DNA of 64,000 bases from JAXHUH01 sp034211175 (GCA_034211175.1 JAXHUH010000220.1:23044-87043), one strand, 5' to 3'. Numbered from the stretch's first letter, positions 32,806 to 40,959 are shown. Numbers and translations are program-made. Notes: generated by a model from the sequence alone, not told the origin.

Positions 32806-33348
32806 ATGCGACGGATCATCACGCTTCTCGGTGCCGTGTTCGCCCTCGTGCTCGCCTGGTCGGCGCCGGCCGGCGCCGGCGGGTGGGCGGTGACCACGCT
32901 CGACCCGCTCGACGGGATCGACGCGGCGGCGCCGGGCACGACGATCGACGTCGGGTTCACCGTCCGCCAGCACGGCGTACATCCGGTCGACCTGTCGGGC
33001 CCGATGAAGGGCGGCGGTGCCGCCATCGAGATCGTCGACGGCTCGGGCGAGGTGCTGCGCTTCGACGCCGCACCCGATGGCGCGGTCGGTCACCACGTCG
33101 CGACCGTCGAGCTTCCCGCAGCCGGCGAGTACGAGTGGCGCGTGGTGCAGGGCGGGTTCGGTCCCCAGGACCTGGGCACCCTGGTGGTCGGCGGTGGCGC
33201 CGCCGGAGTCGTTGCCGCCGACGGCGGTACCTGGCCCGCGGTGGCCCGGTACGGCCTGCCGGTGCTCGCGCTGGCCGCGGCGGCCTACGCCCTCGCCGGG
33301 CCCGGGCTGGCCGGGCGGCGGCGTGTCGCCGCGCCGGTCGGCGCATGA
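32806..33348 (+). CDS. Secreted membrane-anchored protein with Ig-like domain, unknown function
   Basis: 180 residues. A signal peptide (RRIITLLGAVFALVLAWSAPAGA) precedes a beta-sandwich-like domain (GTTIDVGFTVRQHGVHPVDLS ..., GEYEWRVVQGGFGPQDLGTLVV) and a C-terminal transmembrane helix (YGLPVLALAAAAYALAGPGLAG). The layout resembles FixH/YtkA/CopC-like domains found with cytochrome and copper proteins; conserved metal ligands are not evident. ATG-TGA overlap with the cytochrome c gene shows that the two are translated together. Confidence 0.65.
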   Translation: MRRIITLLGAVFALVLAWSAPAGAGGWAVTTLDPLDGIDAAAPGTTIDVGFTVRQHGVHPVDLSGPMKGGGAAIEIVDGSGEVLRFDAAPDGAVGHHVATVELPAAGEYEWRVVQGGFGPQDLGTLVVGGGAAGVVAADGGTWPAVARYGLPVLALAAAAYALAGPGLAGRRRVAAPVGA

Positions 33349-33800
33349 CGGGAGCCGACGAAGCCGGCCCGGTGGTGCGCGACGAGGCGGTCGTGTCCCG
33401 GTCGGCGCCTGTCGGCCGGGTCCTGGCCGGGCTCGGCGCACTCGTGCTGGGCGCGCTCACGGTCGTCGCATGGAGCAGCGGCGGGGGCTCGGACCGCGAC
33501 GCGGGGCTCGCCGAGGAAGGCGCCCGGCTGTTCGCGGCGAAGGGTTGCGCCACCTGTCACAACGGGCCCGGCACCACTGCTCGGGTCGGCGTCGGCCCGA
33601 ACCTGGCGGACCTGGTGGACGTGGCCGACCAACGTCGGGAGGGTCTGTCGGCACGCGACTACGTGGTCGAGTCGATCCTCGCCCCGGACGCGTTCACGGT
33701 CCCCGGCTATCCGTCGTCGGGTCCGATGTCGGGCATGCCGACACTCGACGTGTCGACCGGAGAGGTCGACGCGCTGGTGTCCTACCTGCTCGACGGGTGA
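33345..33800 (+). CDS. Membrane-anchored cytochrome c
   Basis: 151 residues. One N-terminal helix (VLAGLGALVLGALTVVAW, about 29-46) anchors a class I cytochrome c domain with the heme motif CATCH in ARLFAAKGCATCHNGPGTTARVGVGPNLADL and a probable axial methionine in SSGPMSGMPTLDVS. It transfers single electrons on the outer face of the membrane, perhaps to a terminal oxidase or from the preceding secreted protein. The start overlaps the previous stop (ATGA), and its own stop overlaps the sigma-factor GTG (GTGA), an unusual direct coupling of an electron carrier and a regulator. Confidence 0.85.
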   Translation: MTGADEAGPVVRDEAVVSRSAPVGRVLAGLGALVLGALTVVAWSSGGGSDRDAGLAEEGARLFAAKGCATCHNGPGTTARVGVGPNLADLVDVADQRREGLSARDYVVESILAPDAFTVPGYPSSGPMSGMPTLDVSTGEVDALVSYLLDG

Positions 33801-34405
33801 CGATCGCGCCGGGACCGCGAGGAGGGACGGACGCCGCGCCCGACGACGCCGCGCTGATCCGCCGGGCCCGCGAGGGCGACGGTGCACCGTTCGGCGAGCT
33901 GGTCGCTCGCCACCGGTCGAGCGCGCTCCGGGTCGCGACGGTGGTGCTCGGCGGTGCCTCGGACGCCGATGACGTGGTCCAGGTGGCGACGGAGCGGGCG
34001 TGGCGGGCGATCGGGTCCGTCGACGCCGGCCGCGGGTTCCGCTCGTGGTACCTGCGGATCGTGGCCAACACGGCTCGCAATCATCGCCGGGGCCGCGGCC
34101 GACGGGCGGCACTGGCGGTCCGGGTCGCGGACGACCGGGGCCTGGCCGGCGAAGGGGCGGTCGATCCCGCGCAGGCGGCGGTGACCGACGCGGAGCGCCG
34201 GCGGGTGACGGCGGCGCTGAACCGGCTCGGGGAAGGTGATCGTCTCGTGCTCGCGCTGCGGCACTTCGAGGAGCTGAGCGAACGGGAGATGGCCGAGATC
34301 CTCGGCTGTCGGCCCGGAACGGTGAAGTCGAGGTTGTCGCGGGCAACGCGCCGACTTCGCCGGGAGCTCGAGGCGGACGGGACCGAGGAGGTGTCCGATG
34401 GCTGA
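33797..34405 (+). CDS. ECF RNA polymerase sigma factor
   Basis: 202 residues. Region 2 (FGELVARHRSSALRVATVVLGGASDADDVVQVATERAWRAIGSVDAGRGFRSWYLRIVANTARN) and region 4 (LNRLGEGDRLVLALRHFEELSEREMAEILGCRPGTVKSRLSRATRRLRREL) are both complete; region 3 is absent as in all ECF factors. It directs core polymerase to a dedicated set of promoters. The GTG lies within the cytochrome gene stop, and the next gene starts inside the end of this one, so its likely antagonist is co-expressed. Confidence 0.88.
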   Translation: MTIAPGPRGGTDAAPDDAALIRRAREGDGAPFGELVARHRSSALRVATVVLGGASDADDVVQVATERAWRAIGSVDAGRGFRSWYLRIVANTARNHRRGRGRRAALAVRVADDRGLAGEGAVDPAQAAVTDAERRRVTAALNRLGEGDRLVLALRHFEELSEREMAEILGCRPGTVKSRLSRATRRLRRELEADGTEEVSDG

Positions 34406-35144
34406 ACCGATGACCGACGAGCGCCTCGAAGCCGTGCTGGCCAGCGTGGGCCGCCACCTCGTCACCGACCCGGTCAACGCCGACGGGTCAGGCGACGACA
34501 GGTCAGGCGGCGGCCGGCCGGTCGGCACGCTCACTGCGTTGCCGGACGGTCGCGGGCGGCGACGGACGTCGGCGCGTCGCGTCCTCGTCGCCGCAGTCGC
34601 ACTGGCGGCGCTCGCCTCGGCCGGCCTCGTCGTGGCACCGGTGCGGGAGGCGGTGGCCGGATGGTTCGGCATCGGCTCGACCAGGATCACGAGCGGGGAT
34701 CCCGCCGTGGACGCGACCGGCGCCGTTGCGTTCCTCGACGAGCGCTACCTGGAGGCGCTCACCCCGGACGAGGCCGAGGCACGGCTCGGCGCGCCGCTGC
34801 CGTCCTCCGCCGACCTCGGCGCGCCCGACCTCGTTGCCGCACCCGCCGAGGGTGGTGTCGTGCTCGCCTGGGATGGCGACGCCGTGTCGCTGTGGGCCCA
34901 TCGTGTCCCCGGCGTCGAGGGCGGCGCGCTGCTCGAGAAGTTCCTCTTCTCCGAGGACGACGCACGCTCGGTCGACGGCCTGGGCGACCGTGCGGCCGTG
35001 GTCCGCGGCGGGCACGTCCTGGTCACGCCGTTCCGAACGGTGGATGCGGCCGCGACCGTGCTGTGGGTCGAGGACGGCGTCGAGTACCGCCTCGAGGCCG
35101 ACCTGGCGCCCGACGAACTCGTCGCGCTGGCCCGCTCGCTGTGA
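34398..35144 (+). CDS. Single-pass membrane protein, probable anti-sigma factor
   Basis: 248 residues. A 55-residue cytoplasmic N-terminus is followed by one helix (VLVAAVALAALASAGLVVAP, about 56-76) and an extracytoplasmic domain with REAVAGWFGIGSTRITSG, FLDERYLEALTPDEAEARLG and repeated beta strands. There is no classical zinc-binding anti-sigma HxxxCxxC motif. Eight-base overlap with the sigma gene and topology argue for a regulator of that sigma factor; it resembles the DUF4367-type sensor domain. Function is inferred from position. Confidence 0.65.
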   Translation: MAEPMTDERLEAVLASVGRHLVTDPVNADGSGDDRSGGGRPVGTLTALPDGRGRRRTSARRVLVAAVALAALASAGLVVAPVREAVAGWFGIGSTRITSGDPAVDATGAVAFLDERYLEALTPDEAEARLGAPLPSSADLGAPDLVAAPAEGGVVLAWDGDAVSLWAHRVPGVEGGALLEKFLFSEDDARSVDGLGDRAAVVRGGHVLVTPFRTVDAAATVLWVEDGVEYRLEADLAPDELVALARSL

Positions 35145-35159
35145 CCGCGCTCGATCCCG

Positions 35160-35942
35160 TCAGCGGGGCGGCGCCGCGGCGGCTACCTCGCGGAGCACGT
35201 CGAGCCAGTCGGTGACGAGCATCCAGGTCGCGCCGGCCTCCTCGTAGGGGCCGGGGTCGGTGCCGGCCGGTGCGGCGACGACGATGTCGGCCGGTGCGTC
35301 CGGTCGGGCCGCGACCTGTGCGACCGCGTCGGGTGCCAGGACCTCCATCCCGCCCTGCTCGCCCATCTGGCCGAGGATCACGCCGTCCCAGCGTGCTGCT
35401 CGACCCAGGGTCCGTTCGTTGCGGGTGATGGCCGACGCCCACACGGGGATGCGGGGCTCCTGGTGCGGGGTCGGCAGGAACTGCACGTCGTCGAGGGTGT
35501 AGTGGGTGCCGTGATGGGTGAACGGCTCGCCCGACCAGAGGCCGGTCACGACGTCGAGGCCCTCGTCGAGCATCGCGGCCAGCGTGGCCCGCTCCGCGGT
35601 GCGGCCGAGCGCCGTGTACTCGGACGGCGGCTCGCCGAGACCGACCCCGAGCACCAACCGGCCGCCCGACAGCCGGTCGATCGTGACCGTCTGGCGGGCC
35701 ACCTCCTGGGGCTGGTGACGGGGCAGGGCCGTGACGGTCGTGCCGAGCCGGACCCGCTCCGTTCGTACCGCGAGCGCACCGAGCACGACCCATGCGTCCG
35801 ACATCGGGACCGCGAAGTCAGGTGTCCCGACGACGTGGTGCCACAGGAAGACGCCGTCCCAGCCGTTGGTCTCGGCGGTGACGCCCAGATCGACCAGGGC
35901 GGACGGCTCGTCCATGATCGGGACGCTCAGACCCAACCGCAT
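35160..35942 (-). CDS. LLM-class (luciferase-like, probably F420-dependent) oxidoreductase
   Basis: 260 residues from ATG 35942. The TIM-barrel pattern of the luciferase-like family is clear: RLGLSVPIMDEPSALVDLGVTAETNGWDGVFLWHHV, RVRLGTTVTALPRHQPQEVARQTVTIDRLSGGRLVLGVGLGEPP and RIPVWASAITRNERTLGRAARWDGVILG. Actinobacterial members commonly use coenzyme F420 rather than FMN. Substrate unknown. It converges with the anti-sigma-like gene 15 bases away and is divergent from the ABC transporter across about 200 bases. Confidence 0.85.
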   Translation of the reverse strand: MRLGLSVPIMDEPSALVDLGVTAETNGWDGVFLWHHVVGTPDFAVPMSDAWVVLGALAVRTERVRLGTTVTALPRHQPQEVARQTVTIDRLSGGRLVLGVGLGEPPSEYTALGRTAERATLAAMLDEGLDVVTGLWSGEPFTHHGTHYTLDDVQFLPTPHQEPRIPVWASAITRNERTLGRAARWDGVILGQMGEQGGMEVLAPDAVAQVAARPDAPADIVVAAPAGTDPGPYEEAGATWMLVTDWLDVLREVAAAAPPR

Positions 35943-36067
35943 GCGCGCACGGTACTCGTGTCGCGTCGTCGCGGTCCGCCCGCCGGGGCCGGATGTCAGC
36001 GCAGGTCCGTACCCTCTGGTGATGCCGCCTCGGCGGGGCGGGAGACCGATGCCACACGCCCGAAGCC

Positions 36068-36098
36068 TTGACTTCGAGTGAACTCGAACTCCTACGGT
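36068..36098 (+). promoter_or_regulatory. MerR-type promoter with dyad in a 19-base spacer
   Basis: A -35 TTGACT (36068-36073) and a -10 TACGGT (36093-36098) are separated by exactly 19 bases, and the spacer holds the perfect dyad TTCGAGT-GA-ACTCGAA (36073-36088). Over-long spacers with centred dyads are the signature of MerR-family activators such as SoxR, CueR or TipAL. It points to the ABC exporter gene. No merR-like gene is present nearby. Confidence 0.75.
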
Positions 36099-36151
36099 TT
36101 GCTCGGCGCCCGGGGCCGGGCGGCCCGACGGGGGCGAGGAGGGACGCGCGG

Positions 36152-38077
36152 ATGAGCGATGTGAACGCATGGATGGCGCTGCGCAGCGCCATGCAGGAGG
36201 ACGGCCGACGCCGGTCGGTCCAGCGGGGCACGTGGCGGCGGGTCGCGGGCTTCGCCCGGCCCCATCGCGGCCTGATCGCGTCGTTCCTCGCGCTGGCGAC
36301 GACCTCGGCGGTGCTCGGCGTGGCGACCCCGATCCTCGCCGGTCGGGTCGTCGACGCCATCGTCGACGGTGGCTCCACGTCGCTGGTCGTCGGCCTCGCC
36401 GTCGCCATCGCCGCGGTGTTCCTGCTCGACTCGGTCGTCGGCCTGGTGAGCCGCCTCCAGTCGTCGCGCCTCGGCGAGGGCCTCATCGTCGATCTCCGCC
36501 GGGCCGTGTTCACCCACGTGCAGCGGATGCCGGTGGCGTTCTTCACCCGCACCCAGACCGGCGCGCTGGTCAGCCGGCTCAACAACGACGTGATCGGGGC
36601 GCAGCGGGCGTTCACCTCGGCGCTGTCGGGTGTGGTCACCAACGTGATCGCCCTCGTCCTGACGCTCGGCGTGATGGTCGGGCTGTCATGGCAGATCACG
36701 CTGCTCGCCGTGGTCCTGCTGCCGGTGTTCGTCATCCCGGCCCGACGGGTCGGCGCCCGCGTCGGCCACCTGGAGCGGGAGGCGGCCGAGCACAACGCGG
36801 CGATGACCTCACAGATGACCGAGCGGTTCTCCGCCCCCGGCGCCACGCTCGTGAAGCTGTTCGGCCGGCCCGCCGAGGAGGCCGACGAGTTCGGTCGCCG
36901 GGCGGTGCGGGTGCGCGACATCGGGGTCCGCTCGGCGCTGGCGATGGAGGTCTTCATGCGGGCGCTGACGCTCGTGTCGGGCCTCGCCCAGGCGCTGATC
37001 TACGGCCTCGGCGGCTACCTGGCCCTGCGGGGTGACCTCGACGCCGGCACCGTCGTGACCATGGCGTTGCTGTTGACCCGCCTCTACGCGCCGCTCACCG
37101 CGCTGGCCACCGCCCGTCTCGATGTGGTGACCGCACTGGTCAGCTTCGAGCGGGTGTTCGAGGTCCTCGACATCGAGCCGCTGATCGACGAGCGGCCCGA
37201 CGCCGGGGCGGTGCCGGAGGGGCCGGTGTCGGTCGAGATGGACCACGTCCGCTTCGCCTACCCATCGGCCGATCGGGTGTCGCTGGCATCGCTGGAGGAG
37301 GTCGCCGTCCTCGACGACCGCGCCGGCGAGCAGGTGCTCCACGACGTCTCGTTCACCGTCGAGCCCGGGCGCACGGTTGCGCTCGTCGGCTCGTCGGGCG
37401 CCGGGAAGTCGACGATCGCGTCGCTGGTACCCCGCCTCTACGACGTCGACGAAGGGGCCGTGCGCCTGTCGGGTGTCGACGTGCGCGACCTGAGCTTCGA
37501 CGCCATCCGCGGCGCCGTCGGCGTCGTCACCCAGGACGGCCACCTGTTCCACGACACCCTCGCCGCCAACCTCCGCTACGCCCGACCCGACGCCTCCGAC
37601 GACGACCTGTGGGCGGCGCTGCGCAGCGCCCGGCTCGAGGACCTGGTCCGGTCGCTGCCCGACGGGCTCGACACGCTGGTCGGCGAGCGGGGCTACCGCC
37701 TCTCGGGCGGTGAGCGCCAGCGGCTGACCATCGCGCGTCTGCTGCTGGCCCAGCCGCGGGTCGTGATCCTCGACGAGGCGACGGCCCATCTCGACTCGAC
37801 CTCGGAGGCCGCGGTCCAGGAGGCGCTCGCCGCGGCGCTGGAGGGGCGGACGGCGATCGTCATCGCCCACCGCCTGTCGACGATCCGGGCGGCCGACGAG
37901 ATCCTCGTCATCGACGCCGGCCGCGTCGTCGAGCGCGGCACCCACGACCAGCTGCTCGCCGCCGACGGTCGTTACGCCGAGCTCCACCGCACCCAGTTCG
38001 CCGAGGTTCCGGAGCTCCACCCGGTCGCGTCGCCCGGCTGCGACGCCGACGGCTGCGGCGACGCAACCGCCGCCTGA
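36152..38077 (+). CDS. ABC exporter half-transporter (membrane and ATPase domains fused)
   Basis: 641 residues. Six transmembrane helices in the first 330 residues form the type IV exporter domain (LIASFLALATTSAVLGVATPILAG, SLVVGLAVAIAAVFLLDSVVGL ...). The ATPase has Walker A GSSGAGKST (about 412-420), signature LSGGERQRL (about 516-524) and Walker B VVILDEATAHLD. It dimerises to export lipids, drugs or peptides. The tail SPGCDADGCGDATAA has two cysteines that could bind metal. A MerR-type promoter lies 54 bases upstream, consistent with induction by the exported compound. ATG 36152 has GGCGAGGAGGG ahead of it. Confidence 0.88.
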   Translation: MSDVNAWMALRSAMQEDGRRRSVQRGTWRRVAGFARPHRGLIASFLALATTSAVLGVATPILAGRVVDAIVDGGSTSLVVGLAVAIAAVFLLDSVVGLVSRLQSSRLGEGLIVDLRRAVFTHVQRMPVAFFTRTQTGALVSRLNNDVIGAQRAFTSALSGVVTNVIALVLTLGVMVGLSWQITLLAVVLLPVFVIPARRVGARVGHLEREAAEHNAAMTSQMTERFSAPGATLVKLFGRPAEEADEFGRRAVRVRDIGVRSALAMEVFMRALTLVSGLAQALIYGLGGYLALRGDLDAGTVVTMALLLTRLYAPLTALATARLDVVTALVSFERVFEVLDIEPLIDERPDAGAVPEGPVSVEMDHVRFAYPSADRVSLASLEEVAVLDDRAGEQVLHDVSFTVEPGRTVALVGSSGAGKSTIASLVPRLYDVDEGAVRLSGVDVRDLSFDAIRGAVGVVTQDGHLFHDTLAANLRYARPDASDDDLWAALRSARLEDLVRSLPDGLDTLVGERGYRLSGGERQRLTIARLLLAQPRVVILDEATAHLDSTSEAAVQEALAAALEGRTAIVIAHRLSTIRAADEILVIDAGRVVERGTHDQLLAADGRYAELHRTQFAEVPELHPVASPGCDADGCGDATAA

Positions 38078-38087
38078 TCCCACACCC

Positions 38088-38139
38088 CGTTCTGGACCCC
38101 GCGAACGACCACCGGTGGCATTCTGCGCGGTCCAGTTCG
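38088..38139 (+). repeat. Intergenic hairpin repeat C1
   Basis: CTGGACC (38092-38098) pairs with GGTCCAG (38129-38135), with ends CGTTCTGG and CCAGTTCGG and the palindrome CCACCGGTGG inside. It starts ten bases after the ABC exporter stop. Confidence 0.8.
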
Positions 38140-38149
38140 GAGGCCTGTG

Positions 38150-38200
38150 CGTTCTGGACCCCGCCAACGACCACCGGTGGCACTCTGCGCGGTCCAGTTC
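38150..38200 (+). repeat. Intergenic hairpin repeat C2
   Basis: A near-perfect copy of C1, displaced by 62 bases, with the same arms and core (two or three changes). Tandem duplication of an element is seen again at 48843-48949. Confidence 0.8.
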
Positions 38201-38238
38201 AGCTTCCAGCGGCCTGTGACCCGCCGGCTCCCGGGCCG

Positions 38239-38244
38239 GTACGG
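38239..38244 (+). promoter_or_regulatory. -10 box of the folD transcript
   Basis: TACGGT lies eight to ten bases before the first conserved base of the ZTP riboswitch, placing the transcription start near 38251. No -35 of good quality is seen. Confidence 0.45.
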
Positions 38245-38251
38245 TGGTCGC

Positions 38252-38330
38252 AGGCCGTGACTGGCGCTGGAGGTGGATCACCACCGGGGAGCGGCCTCGA
38301 CCTCGTGTCGCATGTCGTGCGCCTGGGCGA
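38252..38330 (+). promoter_or_regulatory. ZTP (pfl) riboswitch upstream of folD
   Basis: The conserved blocks occur in the right order: CGTGACTGGCG (38256-38266), GGTGG-ATCA-CCACC hairpin (38272-38285) running directly into GGGGAGCGGCC (38286-38296), and the second conserved domain GTGCGCCTGGGCGA (38317-38330). GGCC at 38253-38256 can pair with GGCC at 38293-38296. The class senses the purine intermediates ZMP/ZTP, which build up when 10-formyl-tetrahydrofolate is short, and usually controls folate one-carbon genes. A ribosome-binding site (GGGAGG) follows 14 bases later, so control could be translational. Confidence 0.88.
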
Positions 38331-38354
38331 ACCAACTCGACCCGGGAGGCGCAC

Positions 38355-39188
38355 ATGCCCACGACCCTGCTCATGGACGGCCGGAGCCCGGCCGCCGACC
38401 TCGTCGCCGCCACACGCCGGCGTGCCGAGGCGGTGACGGCCACGCTCGGGCGCCGTCCGTGCCTCGCCACCGTCCTGATCGGCGACGACCCCGCTTCGGC
38501 GACCTACGTGCGGATGAAGCAGCGGCGCTGCCGCGACGCCGGGATCGACTCGCGCCACGTGGCGCTGGGGCAGGTGACCACCACCGCCGAGGCCGTCGCC
38601 GCGGTCTCTGCGCTGTCCGCCGACGCAACCGTCGACGGGATCCTCGTCCAGCATCCGACACCGGCGCAGGTCGACGAGCGGGCCGTGTTCGAGGCCATCG
38701 ACCCGGCCAAGGACGTCGACGGCGTGACCCTCAGCTCGTTCGCGGCGATGGCGCTCGACGCGGACGCCGGGTTCCGGTCGTGCACCCCGATCGTCGGGCT
38801 GCTCGACCACCACGGCGTCGAGCTCGATGGGGCCCACGTCGTCGTCATCGGCTGCTCGCCGATCCTCGGCAAGCCGCTCGCCCTGCTGCTGCTCGCCCGG
38901 CACGCGACGGTCACGTCCTGCCACGTCCGAACCCGCGACCTCGCCGCCCACGTCGCCGCCGCCGACCTGGTGGTCGCGGCGGCCGGCAGCCCCGGCCTCG
39001 TCCGGGGTTCGTGGCTGAAGCCCGGCTGCGTCGTGGTCGACGCCGGCTACAGCCCCGGCAACCTCGGCGACGTCGCCACCGACGAGGCGATGGGCATCGC
39101 GTCGATGATCACGCCGGTACCCGGCGGCGTCGGCCCGATGACCATCGCCACCCTCCTCGCCCAGACCGTCGACGCCGCCGGCGGCTGA
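38355..39188 (+). CDS. folD: Bifunctional methylenetetrahydrofolate dehydrogenase / methenyltetrahydrofolate cyclohydrolase FolD
   Basis: 277 residues from ATG 38355, which has GGGAGG six bases upstream. The catalytic YVRMK lysine (about residue 55), the VQHPTPAQVDE loop, the DVDGVT segment, the cofactor loop VVIGCSPILGKPLALLLL and the C-terminal TPVPGGVGPMTIATLL are all in place. It converts 5,10-methylene-THF to 10-formyl-THF using NADP. VQHPTP and GCSPILGKP are variants of the commoner VQLPLP and GRSxxVGxP, but the catalytic residues are kept. The ZTP riboswitch upstream independently supports the assignment. Confidence 0.92.
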   Translation: MPTTLLMDGRSPAADLVAATRRRAEAVTATLGRRPCLATVLIGDDPASATYVRMKQRRCRDAGIDSRHVALGQVTTTAEAVAAVSALSADATVDGILVQHPTPAQVDERAVFEAIDPAKDVDGVTLSSFAAMALDADAGFRSCTPIVGLLDHHGVELDGAHVVVIGCSPILGKPLALLLLARHATVTSCHVRTRDLAAHVAAADLVVAAAGSPGLVRGSWLKPGCVVVDAGYSPGNLGDVATDEAMGIASMITPVPGGVGPMTIATLLAQTVDAAGG

Positions 39189-39203
39189 CGTCGCCGCGGG
39201 CGA

Positions 39204-39398
39204 TCAGGTCGGTTCGTCGGCGAGGCATGCGGCGATGGAGAGGGCGGCGAGCTGGGCGCCGAGCTCGCCGTGGGCAGCGTCGGGCTCGGCGTAGCGGCGT
39301 TGGGCGATGGCCATCATGTGCGCGGATCGCGCAACCAGGACCACCGTCACCTTGGTGCCGGGCTCGACGTCCCGGAGGGACGCTTCTGCTGCGGCCAC
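39204..39398 (-). pseudogene. Degenerate C-terminal copy of the neighbouring two-repeat protein
   Basis: 64 codons from GTG 39398. The stretch LRDVEPGTKVTVVLVARSAHMMAIAQ aligns with the last 30 residues of the two paralogues upstream (HLEPGSTIAVTLVARDADMRPIAE and DLEPGSTIVVTLLARTEGMRPIAV) and then turns into unrelated sequence ending LSIAACLADEPT. It has no signal, helix or first repeat. It looks like the tail of a third copy left after duplication and decay, though expression as a short peptide cannot be excluded. Confidence 0.55.
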
Positions 39399-39412
39399 GT
39401 CCCGCCGGTCGA

Positions 39413-40450
39413 TCAGTCGACGACCGAGAGGTCGACGGGCTCGCTCTCCGCAATCGGCCTCATGTCTGCGTCTCGGGCGACCAGGGTTACGGCGATGGTG
39501 GAACCTGGTTCGAGGTGATCCACGTTGAGCCCGGCCGTTCCTCCGAACCCGCTCGAGACGGATCTCATGGCTCCGTCGATCCTGATCTCCCAGAGCTCGG
39601 TTCCCTCGGGACCGTCGTCGGGCATGGGGATCTCGAGGAATCGAACGCCCATCCGCGTCGCGAGGCGGGCGTCGAACACGATCCCGGGATCGACGCGGGG
39701 CGCCGGTTCGTTCACCCGCTCCGACACGAGGTCCTGGAAGCGGCCGTACAGGTCGAACTCGACCGGTCCGCTTTCTGCGATGGCATCGCCGCCGCTGCTC
39801 CGAGCGATGATCGACACGGTGATGGTTTCGTCGCGCTCGCCGTCGAGCTCGTCGATCGGGTGACCCGACACCTCACCGGGCACATATGCATCCCCGTCGA
39901 CCATCTGCCCGTCGATCCTGAAGGCGAGAGTGGCGGTCCCCGGTGGCATCCGGTCCGGGTGGACGACCTCGATGGTCCAGAGGCCCATCCGCGGGCGGAG
40001 TCGGGCATCGACGACGATGCTCTCGTCGATCGGGATGCCGGACGGGTTGGTCGGCGGTGGTGCCGACGGAGTCGACGTCGGGGTCGTCGTGGTCGGGGTC
40101 GTCGCCGTCGTTGCCGAAGAGCCGTCGGTGGCCGGCACGGAGGTCTCGGGCACCGACGTGCTCGGCGACGACGTGCTCACGTCCGCCGGATCGGTGTCGA
40201 CGGTGGAGACCGTGGCCGGGTCGCGGTCGCGGGTCGCCACGTAGCCGGCGCCGATCGTGACGACGGCGACCGCGGCGGCGACCGGTGCGAGCCGGCGGGC
40301 GGTGCCCGATCGGCCCGGCCGGCGGTCACGCGCCCGGTCGAGGTCGGGGAGCGGCGGGATCTCGGCCTCGTCGGCCAGGCGGGCCAGATCAACGGCGAGG
40401 CCCTGCCCGAAGGCCGGATCGTGCTCGTCGACGTCGGCTCGGTCGGTCAT
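39413..40450 (-). CDS. Membrane-anchored protein with two extracellular repeats, linked to SigE-like sigma factor
   Basis: 345 residues from ATG 40450, whose ATGA overlaps the sigma-factor stop. Cytoplasmic N-terminus of about 60 residues, one helix (LAPVAAAVAVVTIGAGYVA), a Thr/Ser/Pro linker, then two related beta-rich repeats of roughly 105 residues. Each repeat opens with a VDARL-R-G motif (IVVDARLRPRMGLWTIEVVHP; IVFDARLATRMGVRFLEIPMP) and closes with an ARxxxMxPIAES-PV-type strand. Position argues that the N-terminus binds or regulates the sigma factor. I do not recognise the repeat family. Confidence 0.65.
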   Translation of the reverse strand: MTDRADVDEHDPAFGQGLAVDLARLADEAEIPPLPDLDRARDRRPGRSGTARRLAPVAAAVAVVTIGAGYVATRDRDPATVSTVDTDPADVSTSSPSTSVPETSVPATDGSSATTATTPTTTTPTSTPSAPPPTNPSGIPIDESIVVDARLRPRMGLWTIEVVHPDRMPPGTATLAFRIDGQMVDGDAYVPGEVSGHPIDELDGERDETITVSIIARSSGGDAIAESGPVEFDLYGRFQDLVSERVNEPAPRVDPGIVFDARLATRMGVRFLEIPMPDDGPEGTELWEIRIDGAMRSVSSGFGGTAGLNVDHLEPGSTIAVTLVARDADMRPIAESEPVDLSVVD

Positions 40451-40959
40451 GACAGCGCCTCCTTCAGCTGGCGCAGGCTTCTCGACAGGCCCGACTTCAC
40501 GGTGCCGGGGCGCACGTCGAGGATCTCGGCGATCTCGTCGACGCTGCGCTGCTCGTAGAACCGGAGGACGACCATCGCCCGCCGCTTCGCCGGGAGCTCG
40601 GCGAGCGCGTCGGCGAGGTAGTCGAGCTCCGAGGTCGCCGGCTCCCGCCGTTCGAGCGAGCGCAGCACCCGGCGGCGGACGACCCGATGGCGCTCGCGGT
40701 CCCGCACCCGGTTCACGGCGGTGGTGCGGACGAAGCCCTCGGGGCTCGACACCGTCGCCCACCGTTCGAGCAGTCGGGCGAACGCCTCCTGGGCCACGTC
40801 CTGGGCGACGTCGTTCGACCGGGTCATCGCGTACACGAGCCGGACCACCCGGGGGTGCTCGCGCCGGAACACGTCGTCGAACGTCGCTGCCGGTCGCTCG
40901 GCGGGCGCAGCCCGTGCCGCGGTCGCCGTCGCATCGTCCTCGGTCACTCCCGTCCCCAT
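40447..40959 (-). CDS. SigE-like ECF sigma factor
   Basis: 170 residues from ATG 40959, preceded by GGAGGTCC. Region 2 reads FDDVFRREHPRVVRLVYAMTRSNDVAQDVAQEAFARLLERWATVSSPEGFVRTTAVNRVRD and region 4 LAELPAKRRAMVVLRFYEQRSVDEIAEILDVRPGTVKSGLSRSLRQLKEAL, both as in the actinobacterial SigE/SigM-like group. It lies between two paralogous membrane proteins, the downstream one overlapping its stop. It probably controls envelope-related genes including its own neighbours (inference). Confidence 0.87.
   Translation of the reverse strand: MGTGVTEDDATATAARAAPAERPAATFDDVFRREHPRVVRLVYAMTRSNDVAQDVAQEAFARLLERWATVSSPEGFVRTTAVNRVRDRERHRVVRRRVLRSLERREPATSELDYLADALAELPAKRRAMVVLRFYEQRSVDEIAEILDVRPGTVKSGLSRSLRQLKEALS

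Noticed and set aside
38088..38200. CRISPR-like direct repeats
   Set aside because: Only two copies with a 62-base period and internal dyad symmetry over the whole unit; no spacers and no cas genes.
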